Assembly (NCBI RefSeq): GCF_009497655.1
Contig: NZ_CP023318.1
Location: 62,001-126,000 of the forward strand
From: Priestia megaterium
GTDB lineage: Bacteria; Bacillota; Bacilli; Bacillales; Bacillaceae_H
DNA: 64,000 bases
Reading direction: 5' to 3'
Made by a program: the position numbers and the translations under genes
The notes under the pieces: generated by a model
The model's database searches: none
Seen by the model: only the letters and a program-made list of their open reading frames with translations
Told to the model about the DNA's origin: nothing
In this document: piece after piece, positions 14,993 through 23,270 of the stretch
How positions within the stretch are numbered: the first letter of the stretch is position 1
How the letters are laid out: each line of letters opens with the position of its first letter

Positions 14993-16219
14993 GTGATTCC
15001 AATAACTAAAGAGGCTAAAGTACAAACAGGTATTTGGAAAGGAAAGTTTATTTATCTATGGGTAGCAAGTATATTTTCAAGCCTTTCTATTTCAATGTAT
15101 TTAACTATTGAGCAGTGGTATGTAGTCAATTACCTAAACTTGAAGAGCTCTTTAGGAATTATTTTAATGGCGACTACGATTCCTAGAGTATTATTAATGG
15201 TCATAGGAGGCGTTGTATCAGATAAATACAGACGATCTAGAGTTATATTCTTTTCATTACTAACTAGGTGTTTTATGCTACTTCTGATGGCTTTATTCTA
15301 TACAAATAATTTATTATCTCTTTCTGCCTTACTTATATTTGCTTTATTATTTGGGGCATCAGATGCATTTTTTTGGTCAGCTAGAGATGCAATTGTTCCA
15401 GGGATTATTCATAAAGAACAACTAGTCAGAGCGAATTCAGTAATACAAACAACGAATCAGCTTTCTGTCATGTTTGGCCCTGTCTTAGGTGCTACTCTCC
15501 TTTCACTTTTCTCATATTCAACCATCTTTCTGATAATTGGCTTTACACTTTTGATAAGCATAATCTTGTTACAATTCATCAAAGAAAAGAAGACATTAAG
15601 GCCCAAGAAAACATCTATCTTAAGGGATTTAGCTGAAGGAATTAATTATGTTAAAGATTCCTCGTTTCTTCTGACAGTCATGGTGACATTTATTATTGTC
15701 AACTTATTCTTTATTGGACCTCTCATGTTAAGCATCCCTATCCTTGCAGAGGATCATTTTAAAGGAAATGCTTTTTACTTAAGTATTTTACAAAGTTCGT
15801 TTGCTAGTGGCATGTTGTTAGGAGCTATAATCATGGGCTGGTTGAACATAAAAAGGAATAGAGGAAAACTTGCAATTTCTTTCATATTCTTGGAAGGGTC
15901 ATTACTTATGATATTTAGCCAAGGAATTAATCTCTGGCTTGCTGCTGCTATTTTGTTAGCTATTGGATGTTGTGTATCAAGTATTAATATTCCCATAGTT
16001 AGTTTAATACAGGAGAAAACACCCTCAACCATAGTAGGTCGAGTTATGAGTGTAAATACAATGGTTTCCATGGGACTTATTCCAGTTTCTTATGGATTAG
16101 TTTCCACTCTTCTTAGCATTAATGTCGATATTAAATTTATTCTCTTATGTGCTGGTATCGTGATTGTATTATTTAGTGTACTACTTCTTTTAAAGGCTTC
16201 AGATCTTAAAAATACATGA
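14993..16219 (+). CDS. MFS efflux transporter (DHA3/EntS-like)
   Basis: A GTG start behind GAGGTGTAAAT. The 408-residue protein has about 12 membrane helices. The loop-2 motif GGVVSDKYRRSR (the MFS motif A, G-x3-D-x2-R-R-x-R) is intact. The layout matches the MFS_3 group, which includes enterobactin and macrolide exporters; a drug or siderophore substrate is plausible. It lies downstream of the ArsR-DUF2087 gene and a shared operator, so expression should respond to that regulator's ligand. Both genes are enclosed by dif-like sites C and D. Confidence 0.88.
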   Translation: MIPITKEAKVQTGIWKGKFIYLWVASIFSSLSISMYLTIEQWYVVNYLNLKSSLGIILMATTIPRVLLMVIGGVVSDKYRRSRVIFFSLLTRCFMLLLMALFYTNNLLSLSALLIFALLFGASDAFFWSARDAIVPGIIHKEQLVRANSVIQTTNQLSVMFGPVLGATLLSLFSYSTIFLIIGFTLLISIILLQFIKEKKTLRPKKTSILRDLAEGINYVKDSSFLLTVMVTFIIVNLFFIGPLMLSIPILAEDHFKGNAFYLSILQSSFASGMLLGAIIMGWLNIKRNRGKLAISFIFLEGSLLMIFSQGINLWLAAAILLAIGCCVSSINIPIVSLIQEKTPSTIVGRVMSVNTMVSMGLIPVSYGLVSTLLSINVDIKFILLCAGIVIVLFSVLLLLKASDLKNT

Positions 16220-16248
16220 GGTATCTATAATAAAATCAGGCCTTATTT

Positions 16249-16276
16249 AGTCACTATAATCCACATTCTAGGCACC
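16249..16276 (-). repeat. Candidate dif-like (pdif) site D
   Basis: On the minus strand: arm GGTGCCTAGAA, spacer TGTGGA, arm TTATAGTGACT. The left arm has the CCTAGAA core; the right arm differs at three positions from TTATGTTAACT. Confidence 0.55.
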
Positions 16277-16277
16277 A

Positions 16278-16308
16278 AAAGAAGCATCTAGCTATTAGAT
16301 GCTTCTTG
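16278..16308. terminator. Hairpin between the MFS gene and the 30-residue peptide
   Basis: AAGAAGCATCTA and TTAGATGCTTCTT arms. It overlaps the edge of site D and can serve both converging genes. Confidence 0.6.
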
Positions 16309-16335
16309 CCTCTTATCAAATAGTTTTACTAGAAT

Positions 16336-16428
16336 TCAATCTATACTAGTCATGACAACTTGAGCTCCAATATAGAGTAATATTAAGGCCATTATAATTC
16401 CAATGAGTATCTTCTTAAAACTGCTCAT
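16336..16428 (-). CDS. Single-helix membrane peptide, 30 residues
   Basis: An ATG preceded by AAGGAGAT at a slightly long distance (11 bases). The peptide MSSFKKILIGIIMALILLYI... is one membrane helix with a positive N-terminus and a short polar tail. Too short for a database-type family call. It is the only possible gene between dif-like sites D and E. Confidence 0.45.
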   Translation of the reverse strand: MSSFKKILIGIIMALILLYIGAQVVMTSID

Positions 16429-16506
16429 TTAATATCCATATCTCCTTCTTAGTACTTATAAACGTATAATCTAAATAATAACATTTATGGATAAATAAAG
16501 TCTTTT

Positions 16507-16534
16507 AATTAACATAATGTTTGTTCTAGGAACT
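16507..16534 (-). repeat. Candidate dif-like (pdif) site E
   Basis: On the minus strand: arm AGTTCCTAGAA, spacer CAAACA, arm TTATGTTAATT. This is the best match of the set: the left arm differs from the recalled B. subtilis dif arm at only two positions. Confidence 0.75.
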
Positions 16535-16612
16535 TCCAAATAAAATGTAGCTCTTATTGTAGCATTTACCTTATACTTAAAAATGATATGGATATATTTG
16601 GAGGTTTTTTAT

Positions 16613-17356
16613 ATGAAAGAAGTCACTAAATTAGGAAAGATGCAAGATATTGGTGGTATTAAACTTTATTACGAATTTTTCGAAAGACAAAATGAAAATA
16701 TGACAATTATATTTGAATCTGGATATGGCTGCACTTCTGATTACTGGAACCCAATCAAAGAGGAAATTTCAAAATTTGCACAGTTTTTTATCTACAATAG
16801 ACCAGGCTTAGGAGAAAGTGAACAAGACGATAGACCAAAAGACAGTAAGCAGTCCGTTGAGAATTTACATACTCTTTTACGAAATGCCAATATTAAACCA
16901 CCATATGTACTTGTAGGTCATTCAATTGGAGGAGCTAATGTAAGGTTATATGCTAGCAAATATCCTGAAGAAATAGCAGGAATTATTCTTTTAGATTCCT
17001 GTCATGAAGATCAAAACAAAATTATGCCCCCATTATTCACTGAAGAAATGAGGTCTATTTATTTTAACCAGTTTTCAATCGAAGGTTCTATAGATGACAT
17101 TGAAAAAAGCTTTGAACAAATAAGTGAAGTTAAATCATTAGGAGACGTACCTCTTACAGTTGTGAGCGCTGGCCTACAGTCTTATCACACAACGGAATCT
17201 TTTGCTGCATGGAATCTATTTCAACGTGATTTAACACGTTTATCAACGAAGAGTAAACATATTATTGTTAAAGATGCAGGACATCTACTGCACGTTGATC
17301 AACCTCAGATTATCATAGATATTATTAAAGATGCATTGAAAGAAGTAAAAAAATAA
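16613..17356 (+). CDS. Alpha/beta hydrolase
   Basis: The ATG at 16613 with TTGGAGG is preferred to the upstream ATG at 16583. The 247-residue protein has the alpha/beta-hydrolase signature: oxyanion region IIFESGYGCTSDYW, nucleophile elbow VLVGHSIGGANV (Ser near 101), acid in LLDSCHEDQ or the later strand, and His in VKDAGHLLHVDQP near 227. Substrate unknown; candidates are esters, lactones or antibiotics. It is bracketed by dif-like sites E and F. Confidence 0.88.
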   Translation: MKEVTKLGKMQDIGGIKLYYEFFERQNENMTIIFESGYGCTSDYWNPIKEEISKFAQFFIYNRPGLGESEQDDRPKDSKQSVENLHTLLRNANIKPPYVLVGHSIGGANVRLYASKYPEEIAGIILLDSCHEDQNKIMPPLFTEEMRSIYFNQFSIEGSIDDIEKSFEQISEVKSLGDVPLTVVSAGLQSYHTTESFAAWNLFQRDLTRLSTKSKHIIVKDAGHLLHVDQPQIIIDIIKDALKEVKK

Positions 17357-17413
17357 GTCTGGTACAATACTGTGTTTAATTGAATTATGTTAATGAATAT
17401 CATATACAATCAT

Positions 17414-17441
17414 AGTTAACATAATCACTCTTAACGGAACC
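17414..17441 (-). repeat. Candidate dif-like (pdif) site F
   Basis: On the minus strand: arm GGTTCCGTTAA, spacer GAGTGA, arm TTATGTTAACT. The right arm is a full consensus match. Confidence 0.65.
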
Positions 17442-17678
17442 CACGCAAAAAGAGAACCCTTATGGGAATAGGGGTTCGAAAGAGGTCTCATTTATGAGTT
17501 ATGCAGCTTTTTATACATCGTTGATTTGTTAGGCTTTTCATCAGGAGGACCAACATATTCGATGCATAAAAAGCGCACCTTTTATTCATATGCAAAATAA
17601 GAAATATATAGTCTTTATGGAAAAATTATGATATTATGTGCTTGCTGTACTATGCATTCTTCAACGAGTGTGAACCAC

Positions 17679-17725
17679 AAAAAGCAACCTCTCTCCAATG
17701 CCATGGGATATGAGGTTGCTTTTTA
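17679..17725 (-). terminator. Terminator of the CNNM/CorC-type gene
   Basis: AAAAAGCAACCTC and GAGGTTGCTTTTT are perfect 13-bp arms. Confidence 0.8.
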
Positions 17726-17729
17726 TTTA

Positions 17730-19049
17730 CTATTTAGCTAAGCTCAGAGAATGCTGTTTATTTGCTACCTCGATGGTTTGAATATTTCGCCCATCAAGTT
17801 CTCTCACAATAAACTCAAAATCATTATACACAAGGACTTCATTTAACTTAACGTCTATTTTCTGAGATAAGATCCATCCACCTATCGTATCGACCTCATT
17901 AGTTTCAATGTTCGTTCCCATTAGTGTATTTACGTCTCTTACTAATACTTTCCCATTAAAAACATAGTGATGTTCACCAATTTTTTGCCTATCGAGCACT
18001 TCATCAGAATCAAATTCGTCATGGATTTCTCCTACGATTTCTTCTAAAATATCTTCAACGGTTACTAAACCAGCTGTCCCTCCATATTCATCAAGTAAGA
18101 TTGCTATGTGGATACGTTCCTTTTGCATCTTTCTTAATAGCCTATTGATAGAGTACGATTCAATGACTTGAATCACGGGTTTAACGTAACAGCTAATGAG
18201 TTGGTTTCGTAAGGTGTCATCAAATGCAACATCGCTTAAGATTTCTTTTATATTTACCATCCCTATGATTTGATCTTTATCTCCATCGGTTGTTACTGGG
18301 TAACGAGTATACTGCTCCAATGCAGCCATTTCTAAAAATGCACCAATCGTGTCATGTTCAGAGATTGTTATCATCTCAGTTCGTGGAATCATGATTTCTT
18401 TCGCCAGACGTTCATCAAATTCAAAAATATTGTTTACGTACTTTAGCTCACTATGATTAATAGCACCACTCTTATAGCTCTCAGCTAACAGGAGACGAAG
18501 TTCCTCTTCTGAATGGGCCAATTCGTGCTCTGAAGCAGGTTTTAACCCAAACATTCCAACCAGTATTCGTGCAGAACCATTTAAAATCCAGATAAACGGA
18601 TACATGATTTTATAAAACCAGATGATGGGCGCTGAAAATAACAACGTGACAGCTTCTGCTTTCTGTATTGAAAATGTCTTAGGTGCTAATTCACCTACCA
18701 CAACATGAAGATAGGTCATCACAATAAAGGCGATACCAAACGATAAAAGGTGTGTAATGGACTCATTTAAGTCAAACTTCATAAAAATGGGACTTAGCAT
18801 CCTTTCTACCGTAGGTTCACCAAGAACACCTAGCCCCATCGCTGTTACTGTAATACCTAGTTGACAAGCAGATAAATATTCGTCTAAGTGCGTAATGACC
18901 TTTTTCGCAGACACAGCACCCTTTTTACCTTCAGCTACAAGTTGATCAATCTTAGAGCTTCGTACTTTTACAATCGCAAATTCTGTGGCTACAAAGAAAC
19001 CAGTCAATCCAATTAATACTGCTACCAATAACAAGTTAATTATGTCCAA
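17730..19049 (-). CDS. Hemolysin/CorC-family (CNNM) membrane protein
   Basis: A 439-residue protein of the UPF0053/TlyC type. Residues 1-190 are a DUF21 (CNNM) membrane domain with [21 protein letters not shown] and about three or four helices. Residues about 205-330 are a CBS pair ([58 protein letters not shown]). Residues about 350-430 are the CorC/HlyC C-terminal domain. Relatives such as YhdP and MpfA act in magnesium efflux. The start is TTG, with GGAGGTG 30 bases upstream and a small hairpin in between (see findings). It precedes no other gene in its direction and lies between dif-like sites F and G. Confidence 0.9.
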   Translation of the reverse strand: MDIINLLLVAVLIGLTGFFVATEFAIVKVRSSKIDQLVAEGKKGAVSAKKVITHLDEYLSACQLGITVTAMGLGVLGEPTVERMLSPIFMKFDLNESITHLLSFGIAFIVMTYLHVVVGELAPKTFSIQKAEAVTLLFSAPIIWFYKIMYPFIWILNGSARILVGMFGLKPASEHELAHSEEELRLLLAESYKSGAINHSELKYVNNIFEFDERLAKEIMIPRTEMITISEHDTIGAFLEMAALEQYTRYPVTTDGDKDQIIGMVNIKEILSDVAFDDTLRNQLISCYVKPVIQVIESYSINRLLRKMQKERIHIAILLDEYGGTAGLVTVEDILEEIVGEIHDEFDSDEVLDRQKIGEHHYVFNGKVLVRDVNTLMGTNIETNEVDTIGGWILSQKIDVKLNEVLVYNDFEFIVRELDGRNIQTIEVANKQHSLSLAK

Positions 19050-19127
19050 TTAGTTATCTTACCTAAGTAAGATTTACACCTCCAATAGATTTAATGACAA
19101 ATACATTATGTAGAAACATCTAGCTAT

Positions 19128-19358
19128 CTATGCTTCTTTTAAAATGACTCGTTGTAAAGGAACACCACCCATGCTTATCGTCTTTTCAGATAACGTATAT
19201 TTCTGATGATCAACTAATAAGGTATGAGTATCAATAACTTCACAGGTCGTTCCTTTGTTTTGAAAATGTTTTACGACAGCTTTTTTTAAATCAGTTAGGT
19301 TGTAGTATCTCTCTTCAAAATCAATGACAATTTTCTTTTTTCCAAATAAACCAAACAT
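19128..19358 (-). CDS. Small soluble protein, 76 residues
   Basis: An ATG behind AGGAGGGAATTTGG. The product starts MFGLFGKKKIVIDFEERYYNLTDLKKAVVKHF and has alternating strand and helix segments. It is read in the same direction as, and 78 bases before, the CNNM-type gene, so the two may be co-transcribed. No family recognised. Confidence 0.6.
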   Translation of the reverse strand: MFGLFGKKKIVIDFEERYYNLTDLKKAVVKHFQNKGTTCEVIDTHTLLVDHQKYTLSEKTISMGGVPLQRVILKEA

Positions 19359-19441
19359 CCAAATTCCCTCCTATATGCTTATACGATTCACATGTATAAA
19401 AGTTCCATATATTTTCATATATTCCAATTATATAACATCAA

Positions 19442-19469
19442 GGTTAACATAAGGGATATTCTGGATGAC
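19442..19469 (-). repeat. Candidate dif-like (pdif) site G
   Basis: On the minus strand: arm GTCATCCAGAA, spacer TATCCC, arm TTATGTTAACC. Confidence 0.55.
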
Positions 19470-19530
19470 TTTTATGATTTATTGTTAATTTCGGTATACT
19501 TTTAGAGGAGTACATAAATGGAGGCAAAAA

Positions 19531-19722
19531 ATGAATTTGCTAATAGTAGGTGCCATTATTATTTTGACAGTCATTTTCGACTATTTCATTTTTGATTACA
19601 ACGATAAGAGGTGGGGATGGATAAAAAGTTGCTCTAAACCTGTAAGAGTAGGAGTTATTCGTTGCTACTTACTTATGTCATTTATTATTTATTTTGCTTT
19701 AAGCCTTAAATATATCTCTTAA
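19531..19722 (+). CDS. Small membrane protein, 63 residues
   Basis: An ATG behind GGAGGCAAAAA. Two hydrophobic helices, about 2-21 and 44-60, flank a basic loop (YNDKRWGWIKSCSKPVRVG). The stop lies inside a hairpin (GCCTTAAA/TTTAAAGGC type) with a T run that probably terminates it. Unknown function. Confidence 0.55.
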   Translation: MNLLIVGAIIILTVIFDYFIFDYNDKRWGWIKSCSKPVRVGVIRCYLLMSFIIYFALSLKYIS

Positions 19723-19789
19723 GGTTTAAAGCCTTTTTTATGTATCATTATCCGAATTAATTTACCAGGTTTTTCGTATTAAAAAAAGC

Positions 19790-19914
19790 AAAGTTCGTAA
19801 AAGTATACCTTTACGAACGTATGAAAAATTATCAGAACCAATTGTTTTATATATCCGTAAAAGTTAAAAAACACTTTATGAACGTTCATTGTTTAACATG
19901 TACTTTTGCGAACC
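19790..19914. repeat. Cluster of GTTCGTAAAAGTA-type repeats
   Basis: Near 19793 a 26-bp palindrome with one mismatch joins GTTCGTAAAAGTA to TACCTTTACGAAC. Further copies follow: CCGTAAAAGTT with CACTTTATGAACG near 19856-19886, and TACTTTTGCGAACC near 19900. A related ATTCGTAAAAGTAGA is at about 9375 (minus strand). The cluster sits at the 3' end of the gene at 19919. Confidence 0.55.
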
Positions 19915-19918
19915 TTTT

Positions 19919-20188
19919 TTAAAAACGGATATAAAAATCAGTTAATTGATGATTGGTATTACGATTACTATTAACCATATTAATCATGGATTCAAGACGT
20001 TTGTTTTCCATAACATCAAGCCCCAACATATAATCAATAAAAGCGATTTTTGATAGGGTAGCAACCATCAATGTTTCCAAATCATGCTGATCCATTATTT
20101 CATTAACGAGCTTATAAAGGTCATCTTTTCTATGTCTCATTACTTTTTCCTCTACAACAACAGACCTGTCTATTTTAAAAATGCTCAT
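19919..20188 (-). CDS. Unknown helical protein, 89 residues
   Basis: An ATG behind AAGGTGAAATGAAAG. A soluble, mostly helical product with RHRKDDLYKLVNEIMDQHD and NKRLESMINMVNSN, possibly a small DNA- or protein-binding factor. It stands alone with the repeat cluster at its 3' side. No family recognised. Confidence 0.5.
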   Translation of the reverse strand: MSIFKIDRSVVVEEKVMRHRKDDLYKLVNEIMDQHDLETLMVATLSKIAFIDYMLGLDVMENKRLESMINMVNSNRNTNHQLTDFYIRF

Positions 20189-20332
20189 TCTTTCATTTCA
20201 CCTTCTCACACATAATTAGTTATATTAGTATGCTCTTTTTACTGGTAATATATATGTTAGGTTTCTGTATAAGAAGAAAAATACAAATAAGACAATAGTA
20301 GATAACTGAATGGTTATTTTGAGGGGACTATT

Positions 20333-21133
20333 ATGATAACTGATGATTTATTGCACTTTTTTCAATATGGCTTAAGTGCCCGAAGATTAATCTTTAGGTA
20401 TATGAAACTTTATATTTTTATAACTATTGTTTTTATAGGCGCATATTTCATTTTTTGTTTTTACGCTAAAGAACATAATTTAAAGTATAGTATCATAGGA
20501 TTCTTTCCTGGTAGTGGTGTAGTCCTCTTGTTAGGTGCATTATTTATTAATTACCAAGCAACAAGAGTGCTAAGAAATAAGTATAAATTTAAGGTGAAGC
20601 ACAGAATTTTCTCAATGTACAGTAAGGATTGGGAATTATTTCAATTAATGATTTTGAAAGTTTATCTTGAAAGAAAACGTATTAATACTAAAGAAGCTAT
20701 TGAACAACTAAAAGAAGATTTGAAAGAAAGAGCTGAATTTAAAATTAAAACCCAAGTTCCGTTTTATATAGGTTCTTTCATGATATTATTTATTCCTGTT
20801 TGGTCTGCAACAAATAATTCAGTATTTAAATCTGCGGGCAACCTAAAAGAATCCTATATTTATTTAATATTTATTGTGTTGGTTATAGTTTTTATTAATT
20901 TAACAGTTGGCAGTTTCAAGCAAATTGCTAAAATAGTATTTTTAAACCATCTGGTTAAAACTGAAGAATTGAATTATTTTCTAACGGCTTTAGCATACGA
21001 ATATTATTTGGTCGAAAATGATTTAAGAGAAAATAATCTGCATATCCCTTATCATTCTAGAGGAACTATCAAGTTTAAATTAATTAAAAATGTATTAGAT
21101 GATTATTATGAAAGATACCCAGAGCGAATATAA
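20333..21133 (+). CDS. Polytopic membrane protein, 266 residues, unknown
   Basis: An ATG behind GAGGGGACTATT. Two helices (about 25-47, 55-75) are followed by a charged cytoplasmic stretch of about 65 residues (RKRINTKEAIEQLKEDLKERAEFKI), then two more helices (about 142-160, 178-197) and a soluble tail. The layout resembles small ion-channel-like or SLATT-like membrane proteins but no signature was found. A terminator follows at 21153. Confidence 0.6.
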   Translation: MITDDLLHFFQYGLSARRLIFRYMKLYIFITIVFIGAYFIFCFYAKEHNLKYSIIGFFPGSGVVLLLGALFINYQATRVLRNKYKFKVKHRIFSMYSKDWELFQLMILKVYLERKRINTKEAIEQLKEDLKERAEFKIKTQVPFYIGSFMILFIPVWSATNNSVFKSAGNLKESYIYLIFIVLVIVFINLTVGSFKQIAKIVFLNHLVKTEELNYFLTALAYEYYLVENDLRENNLHIPYHSRGTIKFKLIKNVLDDYYERYPERI

Positions 21134-21152
21134 AATATATGATGAAAAGATT

Positions 21153-21187
21153 AAAAAAGGCAGCCAAATATTTTTGGCTGCCTTTTT
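21153..21187. terminator. Terminator after the 266-residue membrane protein
   Basis: AAAAAAGGCAGCCAAA and TTTGGCTGCCTTTTT arms, strong in both directions. Confidence 0.8.
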
Positions 21188-21208
21188 AGCAAAATTACAC
21201 AACTAGAA

Positions 21209-21364
21209 TTATATTTTATCATCTTGAATTACTAATTGCATTTGAAATATATCTGATTCTGTAATTCCTGCCTTATTTAACTCATCTTTAAGGGTCATTC
21301 CCTCTTCGATCTTTATTTTCCTTTTAGTGCCGTATCTTAATGTAAAAATTCTCATTTGATACAT
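21209..21364 (-). CDS. Small protein, paralogue of the one at 26796
   Basis: The start at 21364 is set by AAAGGGAAATTTGTTA and by similarity to the 49-residue protein at 26796-26945: MYQMRIFTLRYGTKRK compares with MYNFRVYTLRDGSKRI, and FQMQLV is shared near the end. 51 residues, soluble, strand-strand-helix. Two copies on one plasmid argue that it is a real gene. Function unknown. Confidence 0.7.
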   Translation of the reverse strand: MYQMRIFTLRYGTKRKIKIEEGMTLKDELNKAGITESDIFQMQLVIQDDKI

Positions 21365-21509
21365 TAACAAATTTCCCTTTCTAACACACATTTAAATTTT
21401 TTTAAAAATCTTCTTAGTTTTAAAGAGTTTGCTTCTCTACTACAACTGGGAGGATAAAAAGTCTTGTTTCCTACCTCTTCCTAAAATATTAACAAAAAGA
21501 GGTGATTTT

Positions 21510-21626
21510 ATGAATTTACTTTTACTTAGTTCTGTTATTGGTGTTACTGGCAATGCTCTTTATCATGTGATTCGAATTTATTTTCTTATAAAAAAAGAAA
21601 GACAAAACATAAGAGTAAAAGGCTAA
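21510..21626 (+). CDS. Small membrane peptide upstream of uvrX
   Basis: An ATG behind AGAGGTGATTTT. A 38-residue peptide with one helix (LLLLSSVIGVTGNALYHVIRIYF) and a basic tail. It precedes the SOS boxes by about 65 bases and is probably not part of the uvrX unit. Confidence 0.5.
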   Translation: MNLLLLSSVIGVTGNALYHVIRIYFLIKKERQNIRVKG

Positions 21627-21681
21627 TCTGCATTCCATTTCTGATAGGGTAGCAATAATCGGGAAAACTTTAGAGTTTTTG

Positions 21682-21711
21682 TTGAAAGAAGAACATTCGT
21701 TCGTATATAAT
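21682..21711 (+). promoter_or_regulatory. uvrX promoter
   Basis: TTGAAA at 21682 and TATAAT at 21706 are 18 bases apart. The first LexA box lies between them. Confidence 0.7.
21691..21702 (+). promoter_or_regulatory. SOS (LexA) box 1
   Basis: GAACATTCGTTC fits GAAC-N4-GTTC, the Bacillus LexA/DinR core, and lies inside the promoter. Confidence 0.85.
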
Positions 21712-21716
21712 ATAGA

Positions 21717-21728
21717 GAACAAATGTTC
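21717..21728 (+). promoter_or_regulatory. SOS (LexA) box 2
   Basis: GAACAAATGTTC fits the same core and overlaps the likely transcription start of uvrX. Confidence 0.85.
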
Positions 21729-21750
21729 TTTAATTTAAGGAGTTCTTTCA

Positions 21751-23016
21751 ATGGATGGTGGGCAGCTACCAAACAGAGTGATTATTTGTATCGACATGAA
21801 ATCGTTTTTCGCTTCGGTTTCCTCTGTTATACGGGGGTTAGATCCGTTGAAAACAAGACTTGCGGTGATAGGAGATATCAAAAGGTCAGGATCGGTTGTG
21901 CTAGCAGCCACACCTTTATTAAAAAAAGAAGGGATCAAAACAGGAAGCCGTCTTTTTGACATTCCTAAAAGGAAAGATATCCATGTGGTGAATCCATCTA
22001 TGGAGAGATATATCAAGGCTTCGAACTATATTTCGAGTTTGGTGTTACAGTATGTGGCTCCTGAAGACTTTCATGCGTATAGCATTGATGAGTTATTTAT
22101 TGATGCGACAGCTTCTTTGCATTTATTTGCTCAAACACCAGAAGAACTGGCCCATAAAATCATCAACGAGATTTATCGCAAGACACGGCTGACAGCTACC
22201 GCAGGTATCGGTCCGAATCTCTTACTGGCGAAGGTGAGCTTAGATCATGAAGCCAAGAACAGCCCAACAGGAGTTGCCTATTGGCGATATGAGGATATTC
22301 CCTTTAAGTTGTGGTCCATTCATCCGATGAAGGATTTCTGGGGGATTTCGTCTGCTACGGAAAGACGCTTAAATCGTTTGGGCATTCACTCCATCAAAGA
22401 ACTCGCTCTTTCTTCAAAAGAGATGTTACAAAAGGAATTTGGCATACTAGGCGAAGAGTTGCACCAACATGCGAATGGGATTGATTACAGTCGCATTTCT
22501 GATGTGTACATTCCTAGCTCTCGTTCCTTTGGAAAGAGTCAGGTTCTATTCCGTGATTATACAAACCGAAAAGAAGTGGAGTTATTGCTGTTGGAGCTAT
22601 TGGACGATGTCTGTTTTCGCTTACGCATGCACCAAGTGGTGGCTCAAACGATCCATTTATCCATTGGCTACAGCAAACAAACAGGTGGCGGCTTCTCCAT
22701 ACAAAAGAAAATGGGGAGAGCTTCGAACTTAAGCCAAGATATCTTTCCATACTGTTTAACGATTTTACATACGCATGATAGTGGCATGCCGATTCGCTCC
22801 ATCGGTATTTCCTTATCAAACACTAGCATTCAAGAAGAAGAGCAAATGAGCTTATTTGAGGACATCGATCAGCGTGAAAGAGCCTATGCTCTTGCCAAAA
22901 CGGTTGATGACATTCGGCTGCGTTATGGAAAGAATAGTGTACTACGTGCGTCTAGTCACCTTCCTTATTCAACAGCTCGTTATCGAAACGGCCTTATGGG
23001 TGGCCATAAAGCTTAA
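21751..23016 (+). CDS. uvrX: Y-family DNA polymerase (UvrX/UmuC-like)
   Basis: A 421-residue translesion polymerase behind AAGGAG. The palm residues are visible: CIDMKSFFASV near 13-23 (first metal Asp, steric-gate region) and YSIDELFIDAT near 107-117 (the SIDE catalytic motif). FWGISSATERRLNRLGI is the helix-hairpin-helix thumb, and the little-finger domain follows. A late QMSLFED resembles a beta-clamp binding motif. Two SOS boxes and a consensus promoter precede it, so DNA damage should induce it. UvrX genes of SP-beta type commonly have a YolD-like partner; here a YolD-like gene is 3.4 kb downstream instead. Confidence 0.93.
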   Translation: MDGGQLPNRVIICIDMKSFFASVSSVIRGLDPLKTRLAVIGDIKRSGSVVLAATPLLKKEGIKTGSRLFDIPKRKDIHVVNPSMERYIKASNYISSLVLQYVAPEDFHAYSIDELFIDATASLHLFAQTPEELAHKIINEIYRKTRLTATAGIGPNLLLAKVSLDHEAKNSPTGVAYWRYEDIPFKLWSIHPMKDFWGISSATERRLNRLGIHSIKELALSSKEMLQKEFGILGEELHQHANGIDYSRISDVYIPSSRSFGKSQVLFRDYTNRKEVELLLLELLDDVCFRLRMHQVVAQTIHLSIGYSKQTGGGFSIQKKMGRASNLSQDIFPYCLTILHTHDSGMPIRSIGISLSNTSIQEEEQMSLFEDIDQRERAYALAKTVDDIRLRYGKNSVLRASSHLPYSTARYRNGLMGGHKA

Positions 23017-23029
23017 GGAGGAAAAAGCG

Positions 23030-23125
23030 ATGGAACATAGAGGAATGAAAGAAACAATAGCATATTATAAGGATGAATATAAAGTATACAAAGATTGTTA
23101 TTCATCTAGTATCGTTTCTTTGTAA
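23030..23125 (+). CDS. Short peptide downstream of uvrX, 31 residues
   Basis: An ATG behind AAGGAGGAAAAAGCG, 13 bases after the uvrX stop. The peptide MEHRGMKETIAYYKDEYKVY... starts like some YolD-type partners but ends after 31 residues, so it may be a truncated remnant or an unrelated short gene in the SOS operon. Confidence 0.5.
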   Translation: MEHRGMKETIAYYKDEYKVYKDCYSSSIVSL

Positions 23126-23207
23126 GATAGATAACAATATTAAAAATATGCAGTATCTATAGTATTCACAGAAATAAATATTAGGAGGTGGAGTTAAAGG
23201 TTAAAGT

Positions 23208-23255
23208 AAGGAAAAACCCAACCTTACCATTACAGAAGATTGGGTTTCCTTCTAT
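23208..23255. terminator. Bidirectional terminator
   Basis: AAGGAAAAACCCAA and TTGGGTTTCCTT arms between convergent uvrX and the aldo/keto reductase gene. Confidence 0.7.
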
Positions 23256-23270
23256 TTATCAGCAAAACAT

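Larger units (their letters stand above)
17357..17729. other. Intergenic stretch, about 370 bases
   Basis: Contains dif-like site F, a small hairpin at 17454-17477 (GAACCC/GGGTTC) and the terminator of the minus-strand gene; no gene seen. Confidence 0.55.

Noticed and set aside
17370-17395. TTATGTTAATG as a further dif-like arm
   Set aside because: The bases on its left do not form a TTCCT..AA arm at the right distance.
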